In this document: one piece after another, positions 1 to 7,348 of the stretch
Position numbering within the stretch: the first letter of the stretch is position 1
Layout: each line of letters starts with the position of its first letter
Origin: Anderseniella sp. Alg231-50
GTDB taxonomy: Bacteria; Pseudomonadota; Alphaproteobacteria; Rhizobiales; Aestuariivirgaceae
Assembly (NCBI RefSeq): GCF_900149695.1
Contig: NZ_LT703003.1
Span: forward strand, 992,001 to 1,056,000
Direction of reading: 5' to 3'
Length of the DNA: 64,000 nucleotides
Position numbers and translations under genes: made by a program
Notes under the pieces: model-generated
Seen by the model: the letters and a program-made list of their open reading frames with translations, nothing else
Databases searched by the model: none
Told to the model about the DNA's origin: nothing

Positions 1-992
1 TAGGCATCAACAATGCGCGACACAAGCTGATGGCGGACAATATCGGATTTGTCGAACTTCACCTGCGAGATGCCCTTTACACCTTTCAGATAATCCAGCG
101 CCTGGGTCAGACCGGACGTCGTTCCCGGTGGCAAATCGACCTGCGTCGGATCACCGGTAATAACCATGCGCGAGCCTTCACCGAGCCTGGTCAGGAACAT
201 TTTCATCTGTTGTGGCGTGGTGTTTTGCGCCTCATCCAGAATGATGAAGGCCGATGACAGGGTCCGGCCGCGCATGAAGGCCAGGGGCGCGATTTCAATG
301 GTATTGTCGGCGAGACCCTTGATTACGGCTTCCGGCGGCATGACATCATAAAGCGCGTCGTAAAGCGGCCTGAGATAGGGATCTACCTTTTCTTTCATGT
401 CACCGGGCAGGAATCCGAGACGCTCGCCTGCCTCCACAGCGGGACGCGACAGGATGATACGGTCGACCCGCCCGGCCATCAGTTCTGCAGCGGCGCATAC
501 AACGGCCAGGTATGTCTTGCCGGTACCTGCCGGCCCGACACCGAACACAAGCTCGTTGGCGGCAATTTCTTCAAGATAGATTTTCTGGCCCGGCGACCTG
601 GCCGTTACCGTCTTGCGCCGGGTGCGGATTGCGGCAACTTCCGATGCGCCCTTGGCAACGGCAACCGGGCTCATGGCCATGCGAATGGCGCCCTCGACAT
701 CACCCCGGCCAAGGTCAAGCCCCTCCAGGGCACGCTCGTAGAGCTCCACCAGAACCTGCCTGGCCATTTCATGACCTGCTTCAGAACCGCGAATGGCAAC
801 CTTGTTGCCGCGCGGCGTGATGTCCACGCCGAGCCGGTCTTCAATCAGCAGCAGATGCTCATCGTGTTCGCCGAACACCAGCATCAGCAAACGGTTGTCA
901 TCGAAACCTAGGGTGATACTGCTTTGCGCTGTGTCTGCGGCGGCCTTTTTTTGCCGGGATGCGGGCCTTGGCTGGGCGGTGCGTGACGTCAA
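1..992 (-). CDS. phoH: PhoH-like ATPase (3' end beyond window)
   Basis: PhoH-family cytoplasmic P-loop ATPase, usually linked to RNA metabolism and stress; the exact substrate is unsettled. Reading the minus strand gives a Walker A GPAGTGKT near residue 155, the SRPAVEAGERLGFLPG block and a Walker B IILDEAQNT near residue 250. The frame is open to the window edge (last visible residues SRIVDA), so probably only a short C-terminal tail is missing. I chose the TTG at 990-992 because AGGAGA lies about 9 nt upstream and no ATG fits the conserved N-terminus. It is the next gene after miaB on the same strand; phoH usually follows miaB and precedes ybeY in alphaproteobacteria, so ybeY is expected just outside. 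A double-hairpin repeat separates it from miaB. Confidence 0.93.
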   Translation of the reverse strand, partial: MTSRTAQPRPASRQKKAAADTAQSSITLGFDDNRLLMLVFGEHDEHLLLIEDRLGVDITPRGNKVAIRGSEAGHEMARQVLVELYERALEGLDLGRGDVEGAIRMAMSPVAVAKGASEVAAIRTRRKTVTARSPGQKIYLEEIAANELVFGVGPAGTGKTYLAVVCAAAELMAGRVDRIILSRPAVEAGERLGFLPGDMKEKVDPYLRPLYDALYDVMPPEAVIKGLADNTIEIAPLAFMRGRTLSSAFIILDEAQNTTPQQMKMFLTRLGEGSRMVITGDPTQVDLPPGTTSGLTQALDYLKGVKGISQVKFDKSDIVRHQLVSRIVDA

Positions 993-1013
993 CGGGGCAG
1001 TTCTCCTGATTCG

Positions 1014-1116
1014 CTAGATCAGTATGTTTTGACTGAACCAATCAAAATCATAAAACTGATCGTTTTCAAAGTGCTAGAGCAGCTTTACGGGTCCAAGTAT
1101 GCCCATGTCTCTCTAG
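1014..1116. repeat. Double-hairpin intergenic repeat, copy A
   Basis: Hairpin 2 has arms GATCAGT (1017-1023) and ACTGATC (1055-1061) around an inner TTTTGACTG/CAATCAAAA stem with one mismatch. Hairpin 1 (AGAGCAGC...CTCTCTAG) is decayed. Both ends carry CTAG. It lies between the miaB stop and the phoH start, on the side nearest phoH. It belongs to the same family as the copies near 16.2, 31.1 and 43.8 kb. Confidence 0.8.
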
Positions 1117-1146
1117 CATGATGGTGAAAGCACATCACATTCGGCC

Positions 1147-2526
1147 TTATGCTTCAACCATGTGACCGGTTAATGAATTCGGCCCGACAGTTTCTATGGC
1201 AACCTTCACGGTGTCACCGATAGCGTGGTCACCAGCATTGATGAATACCGACTGCAGGTAAGGCGAACGTCCGATCAGCTGGCCTTCCTGGCGGCCGGGC
1301 TTTTCCAGCAACACATCGAGCACGCGCCCCTTGCAGGCTTCATTGAACGATGCCTGCTGCTCGCCCAGCAGGGCCTGCAGTTCGGCAAGCCGCGCGGTCT
1401 TGACCTCTTCCGGCACCTGGCTGGCTTCCGTGGATGCCGGTGTGCCGGGACGCGGTGAGTACTTGAAGGAAAAGGCCTGTGCGTATGTCACCTGGCGCAC
1501 GAGATCCATGGTGGCTGCAAAATCGGCATCGGTCTCTCCCGGAAACCCGACGATGAAATCCGACGACATGGCGATGTCCGGCCGGGCATCGCGGATGCGG
1601 CCGACAAGCTCGATGTATTCGGCGGCGGTGTGCTTGCGGTTCATGGCCTTCAGAATACGATCGCTGCCGGACTGGACCGGCAAATGCAGATACGGCATCA
1701 GCTTCGGGTTTACCCCATGTGCCGTGATCAGTTCATTGTCCATGTCGCGCGGATGACTGGTTGTGTAGCGCAACCGTTCGAGGCCATCGATATCCGACAG
1801 CGCATTGAGCAGGTGACCCAGCGTCCAGTCATGACCGGCAAGTCCGTCACCATGCCAGGCGTTCACATTCTGGCCCAGCAGCGTGATTTCACGAACACCT
1901 GCATCCACCAGCTTGCGCGCTTCAGCCAGAATACGATCGGCGGGGCGGGAAAACTCGGCACCGCGAGTATAAGGCACCACGCAAAACGTGCAGAACTTGT
2001 CACAGCCTTCTTGCACCGTCAGGAAAGCCGCAACGCCGCGCCTGACAGGTTTTGTTGCAGGTGCATCCAGGATTTCAAATTTTTCATCGACGGGCAGTTC
2101 CGTTTCAATCACGGCGGCGCCGGTTTCACCGTGACGGTCAAGCAGATCGGGAAGGCGATGATAGGTCTGCGGACCGAACACCAGGTCAACCACAGGTGCG
2201 CGGCGGACAATCTCCTCGCCTTCCGCCTGGGCCACGCAACCGGCCACGGCGATTTTCATGTCGCGGCCGCCGCGCGACTTCAACCGGCGCAACCGGCCGA
2301 GCTCCGAGTATACTTTCTCGGCAGCCTTTTCGCGGATATGGCACGTGTTGAGGATGACAAGATCGGCTTCCTCGACGGCTTGCGTGGTGACGTAGCCGCG
2401 TTCACTCAGTACCTCGCCCATGCGCTCGCTGTCATAGACGTTCATCTGGCAACCATAGGTCTTGATGAACACCTTTGATGGCGCGGCCGGTGATGTTTCT
2501 TGCAGCGTTGGCGGCATTGATGACAC
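1147..2526 (-). CDS. miaB: tRNA-2-methylthio-N6-dimethylallyladenosine synthase MiaB
   Basis: Radical-SAM methylthiotransferase that converts i6A37 to ms2i6A37 in tRNAs reading UNN codons. The UPF0004 domain supplies C26 (YGCQMN), C62 (NTCHIREKA) and C97 (AGCVAQ) for one Fe-S cluster. The radical-SAM motif CDKFCTFC gives C175, C179 and C182 for the second cluster. A C-terminal TRAM-like stretch follows. The length of 459 aa is normal. It is downstream of tsaB-rimI and upstream of phoH. A double-hairpin repeat lies directly before its start. Its Fe-S dependence fits the Nfu scaffold gene two genes upstream. Confidence 0.97.
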   Translation of the reverse strand: MSSMPPTLQETSPAAPSKVFIKTYGCQMNVYDSERMGEVLSERGYVTTQAVEEADLVILNTCHIREKAAEKVYSELGRLRRLKSRGGRDMKIAVAGCVAQAEGEEIVRRAPVVDLVFGPQTYHRLPDLLDRHGETGAAVIETELPVDEKFEILDAPATKPVRRGVAAFLTVQEGCDKFCTFCVVPYTRGAEFSRPADRILAEARKLVDAGVREITLLGQNVNAWHGDGLAGHDWTLGHLLNALSDIDGLERLRYTTSHPRDMDNELITAHGVNPKLMPYLHLPVQSGSDRILKAMNRKHTAAEYIELVGRIRDARPDIAMSSDFIVGFPGETDADFAATMDLVRQVTYAQAFSFKYSPRPGTPASTEASQVPEEVKTARLAELQALLGEQQASFNEACKGRVLDVLLEKPGRQEGQLIGRSPYLQSVFINAGDHAIGDTVKVAIETVGPNSLTGHMVEA

Positions 2527-2531
2527 TCCCG

Positions 2532-2607
2532 GATCAGGATGTTCTTGGGTGGTTCATCCCAAAACAGCGAACCTGATCGTTGCTAAAGTGGTAGAGCCTA
2601 TAGTCGC
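2532..2607. repeat. Double-hairpin intergenic repeat, copy B (partly decayed)
   Basis: Arms GATCAGG (2532-2538) and CCTGATC (2572-2578) enclose an inner stem around TTGGG/CCCAA with a bulge. It is followed by GTGGTAGAGC, the decayed start of hairpin 1. It starts 5 bp from the miaB start codon, and the tsaB-rimI stop codon (2598-2600) lies inside it. Confidence 0.7.
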
Positions 2608-3770
2608 TCATTGGGTTGCTGACAATCGAAATGCTCCGTCTCATCCAGGATCAGGCTAGCTGTCACCGCGTCACTGGCGGTGCCGTCCGGGTTCCTGTAA
2701 TAGTTCGGACGAACCCCGTTCCGGGTATAGCCGACGCTTTCGTAAAGCGCGTGAGCCGCCTGGTTGTCCTGTGCATATTCGATGAATATCTTCCTGGTTC
2801 CGGATTGCCGGGCATGCCGGCGTACAGCCTGCATGAGGGCCCGAGCCACGCCGCGGCGCCGGGTATGCGGCATTACAGCCAGTGTCAGTATTTCCATTTC
2901 ATCTGCGGCGGTGCGCAGCAGCACAAACCCGCAGGGAAGCTTTTCGCCAGCCTTATCCTGCGTCGCAAGCAGGGCAGTCGTGCCGGGTGTCACCAGTAGT
3001 GCCGCCATCGCGGTGCTGTCCCAGGCGTCTTCAAAACACGGCGCATGAAGAGCCGCAAGAACACCGGCGTACTCCGCACCTGCGGGTTCGATCAACTGTG
3101 AGCTTTCACGATGAGTGACCAGTGGCTGCTGTGCCTTGGCGTCCGGCGCGCGCAGATAAAACGGAACGGCGGCGGTGCCGGTGTCTGCGACCTGGCCTGC
3201 GAGCCCGGCGATTGTTGCCGCGTCGGGAATGTTGCTGACATCCGACACGGCCAGACCATCCGGCAGGTCAACCAGGCCTGTGCCCGATCCAACCGCCAGG
3301 CCTGACTTGTCACTGAGCAACTTGCCTGCATCGGATACTGCAAGCACCGCCGCGGCGTGCATCGGGCTGCCGTCGCCGTCAAAACCCTGCAGGTAAACCT
3401 CGCCGCGACGCGCATCCTGTATGACCCAGATGTCGCGGCCGGCTGCGTCAGCCCGGCAGCCCTGCGCCAGCGCTGCAAAAGTCGTGATGCCGACCACAGG
3501 TACTTTCAGCACCAGCGAGAGGCCGCGCACAAACGCCAATCCGATGCGCACACCTGTGAACGTTCCGGGGCCCGAACACGCAGCCAGCCGGTCAATGTCT
3601 GCAAATGAAATGCCGGCAGAAACAACAGCCTCGTCGACCATATCGGTCAGACGTTCGGCATGTCCGCGCTGCATCGGCTCGCTGACATGTGACAACACCT
3701 CATTCCTGCCTGTGTCGAAAACACAGGCCGAGCAGGCCGCATGCGCGGTGTCTACACTGAGAACAATCAT
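2598..3770 (-). CDS. tsaB-rimI: TsaB-RimI fusion: t6A synthesis partner plus ribosomal N-acetyltransferase
   Basis: The N-terminal ~220 residues are TsaB (MIVLSVDTAHAACSACVFD, then CSGPGTFTGVRIGLAFVRG), the non-catalytic partner of TsaD in making the t6A37 tRNA modification. The C-terminal ~150 residues are a GNAT acetyltransferase of the RimI type. It has the acetyl-CoA loop RRRGVARALM, then EYAQDNQAAHALYESVGY, and would modify the N-terminus of ribosomal protein S18. The two genes are normally separate neighbours; here one 390-residue frame runs through both without an internal stop. I use the ATG at 3770 because MIVLSVDT is the family N-terminus; a TTG 7 codons upstream is also open. The stop codon lies in a repeat copy. 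Confidence 0.93.
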   Translation of the reverse strand: MIVLSVDTAHAACSACVFDTGRNEVLSHVSEPMQRGHAERLTDMVDEAVVSAGISFADIDRLAACSGPGTFTGVRIGLAFVRGLSLVLKVPVVGITTFAALAQGCRADAAGRDIWVIQDARRGEVYLQGFDGDGSPMHAAAVLAVSDAGKLLSDKSGLAVGSGTGLVDLPDGLAVSDVSNIPDAATIAGLAGQVADTGTAAVPFYLRAPDAKAQQPLVTHRESSQLIEPAGAEYAGVLAALHAPCFEDAWDSTAMAALLVTPGTTALLATQDKAGEKLPCGFVLLRTAADEMEILTLAVMPHTRRRGVARALMQAVRRHARQSGTRKIFIEYAQDNQAAHALYESVGYTRNGVRPNYYRNPDGTASDAVTASLILDETEHFDCQQPNERL

Positions 3771-3808
3771 GGCCTTGGAGCCAGTACGCAATCCAATTGG
3801 CGATCCGG

Positions 3809-4366
3809 TCAGACCGGGCGAACTTCACTCACTTCCGGGATGAAGTGGCGCAGCAGGTTTTCGATGCCGTGCTTCAGCGTTGCGGTCGAGCTGGGACAGC
3901 CGGCGCACGCGCCTTTCATTTGCAGATAGACGACGCCTTCCTTGAAACCGTGGAAGGTTATGTCGCCGCCATCCTGAGCAACAGCCGGGCGCACCCGCGT
4001 GTCGAGCAGTTCCTTGATGGTCGTGACGATCTGCTGGTCAGCTTCGGCAAACTCTCCCTCATCGGCAACCACTTCCGATTCGCCATTGCGAATAACCGGG
4101 GCGCCCGACATGAAATGTTCCATGATGGCACCCAGCACAGCCGGCTTGAGATGCTGCCATTCGCCGTCATCCTTGGTCACCGTGATGAAATCGGCACCGA
4201 GGAAAACACCCTCAACACCCCTGACGGCGAACAGTTTTTCAGCCAGCGGTGAAATGGTCGCCTCATCGGCCGAACGGAAATCCCGCGGATCACCTTCTAC
4301 GACAGGCTTGCCGGGAATAAACTTCAGGGTACTTGGATTTGGCGTGGCTTCGGTCTGAATGAACAT
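3809..4366 (-). CDS. nfuA: Nfu-type Fe-S cluster scaffold/carrier
   Basis: 185-residue protein with an Nfu N-terminal domain (MFIQTEATPNPSTLKFIPG) and a C-terminal NifU-like domain whose CAGCPS pair (CxxC) holds a transferable 4Fe-4S cluster. Unlike E. coli NfuA, whose N-terminus is a degenerate A-type domain, this is the mitochondrial/alphaproteobacterial NFU1 architecture. AGGAG sits about 11 nt before the ATG. The ATG is 39 bp upstream of the tsaB-rimI start and the genes are co-directional, so it probably leads an nfu-tsaB/rimI-miaB-phoH transcription unit. An Irr-like palindrome lies about 78 bp upstream, suggesting iron control. The symbol follows common usage. Confidence 0.92.
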   Translation of the reverse strand: MFIQTEATPNPSTLKFIPGKPVVEGDPRDFRSADEATISPLAEKLFAVRGVEGVFLGADFITVTKDDGEWQHLKPAVLGAIMEHFMSGAPVIRNGESEVVADEGEFAEADQQIVTTIKELLDTRVRPAVAQDGGDITFHGFKEGVVYLQMKGACAGCPSSTATLKHGIENLLRHFIPEVSEVRPV

Positions 4367-4426
4367 ATCCGTCTGAGCTCCTGCGGTAACGCGTGCTTGT
4401 GATCTGCGTAGCCGGGTGAATGTTAT

Positions 4427-4440
4427 CCTATATATATAGG
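4427..4440. promoter_or_regulatory. 14-bp TATA-rich palindrome before nfu
   Basis: CCTATATATATAGG is a perfect palindrome 3 bp from the Irr-like box and about 60 bp upstream of the nfu start. Its TATA core could serve as the -10 element for nfu. This is seen directly; the role is inferred. Confidence 0.4.
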
Positions 4441-4443
4441 TTT

Positions 4444-4460
4444 TCTGGAATAATTCCAGA
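4444..4460. promoter_or_regulatory. Irr/ICE-like operator upstream of nfu
   Basis: TCTGGAATAATTCCAGA is a perfect 17-bp dyad with one central base. It fits the published iron control element TTTRGAAYNRTTCYAAA, bound by the heme/iron regulator Irr of Rhizobiales and relatives, at 15 of 17 positions. The two differences (C at position 2, G at position 16) are symmetric. It is about 78 bp upstream of the nfu start codon, next to or over the likely -35 region. Confidence 0.55.
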
Positions 4461-4510
4461 TTAGCATGTCAGAATTTTACCGGCACCGCATGGCGCATGG
4501 AAACGTCTTT

Positions 4511-5557
4511 CTAGCGAACAAAACCCATAATGCGCCGTACATCGGCCATAACCGGCTCCGCAATGGCGTTTGCGCGCTCGGCTCCGTCCTTCAGTATCGC
4601 GTCAATGTGATCCTGCGACGCCATCAGTTTCTGCATTTCACCGGCAATAGGCGACAGTTTTTCCACTGCGAGGTCAGCCAGAGCCTGCTTCAGCTCGGAA
4701 AACTGCCGACCGGCGAACTGCGGCAGCACGGTTTCAAGGGTCGCGTCCTGAAGTGCCGCAAAAAGACCCAGCAGGTTGGCTGCCTCGGGCCTGCCCTTTA
4801 GGGCTTCCATGGATTCGGGCAGCGCATCCGGGTCGGTTTTCGCCTTGCGGATTTTCTTCGCGATGGTATCCGCATCATCGGTCAGGTTTATGCGCGACAA
4901 ATCCGACGGATCGGACTTCGACATCTTCTTGTCGCCGTCACGCAGCGACATGACACGTGTGGCGGGACCGGTGATCAACGGTTCCGGCAACGGGAAAAAC
5001 CCGTCGGGATACCCGGCCTCGGTGCACGCGTCGGCCATGTCGATGTTGAACTTCTGGGCAATGTCACGGGTCAGCTCAAGGTGTTGTTTCTGGTCTTCGC
5101 CGACCGGCACGTGAGTGGCGCGATAGGCCAGTATGTCGGCTGCCATCAGGTTGGGATAGGCATACAGGCCAACCGAGGCATTCTCGCGATTCTTGCCGGC
5201 CTTGTCCTTGAACTGGGTCATCCGGTTCAGCCATCCCACACGGGCCACGCAATTGAATATCCAGGCAAGTTCGGAGTGGGCCGCGACCTGGCTCTGGTTG
5301 AAGACAATGTGTGCGGCCGGATCGATACCGGATGCAAGGTAGGCGGCGGTGACTTCGCGCGTACTGCGGGCCAGTTCTTCCGGACCGCCCCACACCGACC
5401 TGTCCTGGGTAATCGCATGCAGGTCGACCACGCAATAGATGCATTCATGCGACGACTGCATTGCGACAAAGCGCTTGATGGCCCCCAGATAGTTGCCCAG
5501 ATGCAGGTTGCCGGTTGGCTGCACGCCGGAGAATACGCGTTGGCTGGCTTGGGACAT
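4511..5557 (-). CDS. trpS: Tryptophan-tRNA ligase
   Basis: Class I aminoacyl-tRNA synthetase charging tRNA-Trp, 348 aa, the normal bacterial TrpS length. The HIGH-type motif is [10 protein letters not shown] near residue 20 and the KMSKS loop is KKMSKSDPS near residue 200. The start is the ATG of [21 protein letters not shown], the family N-terminus. The frame is open 48 codons further upstream but that segment runs back into the murJ end and looks non-coding. A half copy of the double-hairpin repeat lies just upstream. Downstream, 144 bp separate it from nfu. Confidence 0.97.
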   Translation of the reverse strand: MSQASQRVFSGVQPTGNLHLGNYLGAIKRFVAMQSSHECIYCVVDLHAITQDRSVWGGPEELARSTREVTAAYLASGIDPAAHIVFNQSQVAAHSELAWIFNCVARVGWLNRMTQFKDKAGKNRENASVGLYAYPNLMAADILAYRATHVPVGEDQKQHLELTRDIAQKFNIDMADACTEAGYPDGFFPLPEPLITGPATRVMSLRDGDKKMSKSDPSDLSRINLTDDADTIAKKIRKAKTDPDALPESMEALKGRPEAANLLGLFAALQDATLETVLPQFAGRQFSELKQALADLAVEKLSPIAGEMQKLMASQDHIDAILKDGAERANAIAEPVMADVRRIMGFVR

Positions 5558-5575
5558 TTTATGAAAGCTCCGCTG

Positions 5576-5598
5576 GATCAGGATGTTTTCGGTTGGCT
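5576..5598. repeat. Half copy of the double-hairpin repeat, copy C
   Basis: GATCAGGATGTTTTCGGTTG matches the left arm and inner arm of hairpin 2 (compare GATCAGGATG at 2532), but no closing CCTGATC arm follows. It lies between the murJ stop and the trpS start, with the same orientation towards the downstream gene as copies A and B. It is probably a decayed remnant. Confidence 0.45.
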
Positions 5599-5640
5599 GG
5601 CCGGGTATATGCCGCAATGCGCACGCGCTGCCAAGCGCCA

Positions 5641-7251
5641 TCAGCTCTTGCGGGCAAAAGATTGCTTCAGCGCGGCGACATCCAGCGCACCCGTCCACCA
5701 TGCAATTGCAAAGTACACAGCCGCCCCGAACCCGACCATGGCGGCCAGCATCGCCAGGCGCACAATGAACAAGGTGTCAGCACTGAACAGCGGACTCACA
5801 AACTGCATTACGCCAAGGAGTACAAAGCCCATGACCAGGCTTGCGGCGATGATCCTGGGCAGTGCCTTGCGCAGACGACCATCGAGGGTGAAGTCACCGC
5901 GCTTCGACAAAGTGTAACCCAGCAGCAGGGCATTGACCCACCCGGCAGCCGTCGTTGCCAATGCTACACCGACATAGGCCAGGAACGGAAACAGGGCCAG
6001 CGCACCGGTTATGTTGATGACGACAGAAATCAATGCAAACCACATCGGCGTGCGGGTGTCCTCACGCGCGAAGTAGGCCGGTGAAAACACCTTGATCATC
6101 ACGAATGCCGGAAGCCCCGCGGCAAAGGCTGCAAGTGCTATCGAGGTGGCGCGGGCATCATCCGCATCGAACGCGCCTCGCTCAAACAGCACGTGAATGA
6201 TCGGATGCGGCATGGCCATCAAAGCGACGGCCGACGGTATCGTCAGAAGCAGCGATATCTCGAGCGCCCGGTTCTGGCTTGAATGCACGCCCTCGCTATC
6301 ATCGGCGCGCAGGCGGCGCGACAGTTCCGGCAGCAGCACCACGCCGATGGCGATGCCGATAACGCCCAGCGGCAACTGATAGATGCGGTCGGCATAGTAG
6401 AGCCACGACGGCGCGGAATCCTGCAGCGACGCGATCATGGTGGAAACCAGCAGGTTGATCTGGGTTATGCCGCCGGCAATCAGGCCCGGAATGCCAAGGC
6501 TGACCAGGCGCCTGACCCCCGGCGTGATGGTCGGGCGTTTAAGTTTCAGGGAGACACCGGCCCGGGTCATGGCAATCCACAGCATGATGAATTGTAACAG
6601 GCCCGCAGCGCTCACCCCCCAGACCAGGGCAAAACCGGTTCGCGGCTCCGCATCCCATCCCGACAGCAACACGAACGCCAGCACCCCTATCAGCACAATG
6701 TTCAGGATGATCGGTGCTGCGGCAGCGGCGGTAAACCGGTGCAGGGAGTTCAGGATACCGCCAACCAGGGCGACCAGAGACATGAAGGTCAGATAGGGAA
6801 ACGCGATGCGGGTCAGCTGAACCGTCAAATCGAGCTTTTCCGGATTGTCAATGAAGCCGGGCGCCAGGACGTAGATGATGAGCGGCATGGCCAGCATGGC
6901 CAGTGCGGACAGCGAAATCAGGAAAACCAGCAGGCAGGCCAGTACTTCCTCGGCAAAGCGGGTGGCGGCGGGCTGACCCTCACCTTCCAGACGGCGGGCG
7001 AACAGCGGCACGAAAGCGGCGTTGAAAGCCCCTTCGGCAAACAGGCGGCGAAACAGGTTCGGAAACCTGAAGGCGACAACGAAGGCATCGGCAATGAGGC
7101 CGGTTCCGATAACGCTTGCCATCAGCACGTCGCGGACAAAACCCAGCACCCGAGAGATCATCGTCATGGCGGCAACTGTCGAAGCGGATCGTAATAGGGC
7201 CATTGTTGTGCGATGTGCCTTGCGTGCGGTATCAGGGTCGCGGCTTGTCAC
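5641..7251 (-). CDS. murJ: Lipid II flippase MurJ (MviN)
   Basis: Inner-membrane MOP-family flippase that moves lipid II to the periplasm for peptidoglycan synthesis. It has the typical N-terminus with [13 protein letters not shown] and [15 protein letters not shown], and regular hydrophobic segments consistent with about 14 TM helices over 520-536 residues. I give the GTG at 7249-7251, with GGGGA 4 nt upstream. The ATG at 7203 (MALLRSAST) is closer to the usual family start and is an equally good choice. It lies between glnD and trpS on the same strand; the glnD-murJ-trpS order is frequent in alphaproteobacteria. Confidence 0.95.
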   Translation of the reverse strand: MTSRDPDTARKAHRTTMALLRSASTVAAMTMISRVLGFVRDVLMASVIGTGLIADAFVVAFRFPNLFRRLFAEGAFNAAFVPLFARRLEGEGQPAATRFAEEVLACLLVFLISLSALAMLAMPLIIYVLAPGFIDNPEKLDLTVQLTRIAFPYLTFMSLVALVGGILNSLHRFTAAAAAPIILNIVLIGVLAFVLLSGWDAEPRTGFALVWGVSAAGLLQFIMLWIAMTRAGVSLKLKRPTITPGVRRLVSLGIPGLIAGGITQINLLVSTMIASLQDSAPSWLYYADRIYQLPLGVIGIAIGVVLLPELSRRLRADDSEGVHSSQNRALEISLLLTIPSAVALMAMPHPIIHVLFERGAFDADDARATSIALAAFAAGLPAFVMIKVFSPAYFAREDTRTPMWFALISVVINITGALALFPFLAYVGVALATTAAGWVNALLLGYTLSKRGDFTLDGRLRKALPRIIAASLVMGFVLLGVMQFVSPLFSADTLFIVRLAMLAAMVGFGAAVYFAIAWWTGALDVAALKQSFARKS

Positions 7252-7348
7252 AAATCCCCGTCATGATGAAACGAGAATCAGCCGTCGTGTAAACTTGTAG
7301 ACAAGCGGTTGTAGTTCAGCAAGCAGCGCAGACTTGTACGCCCGGACG

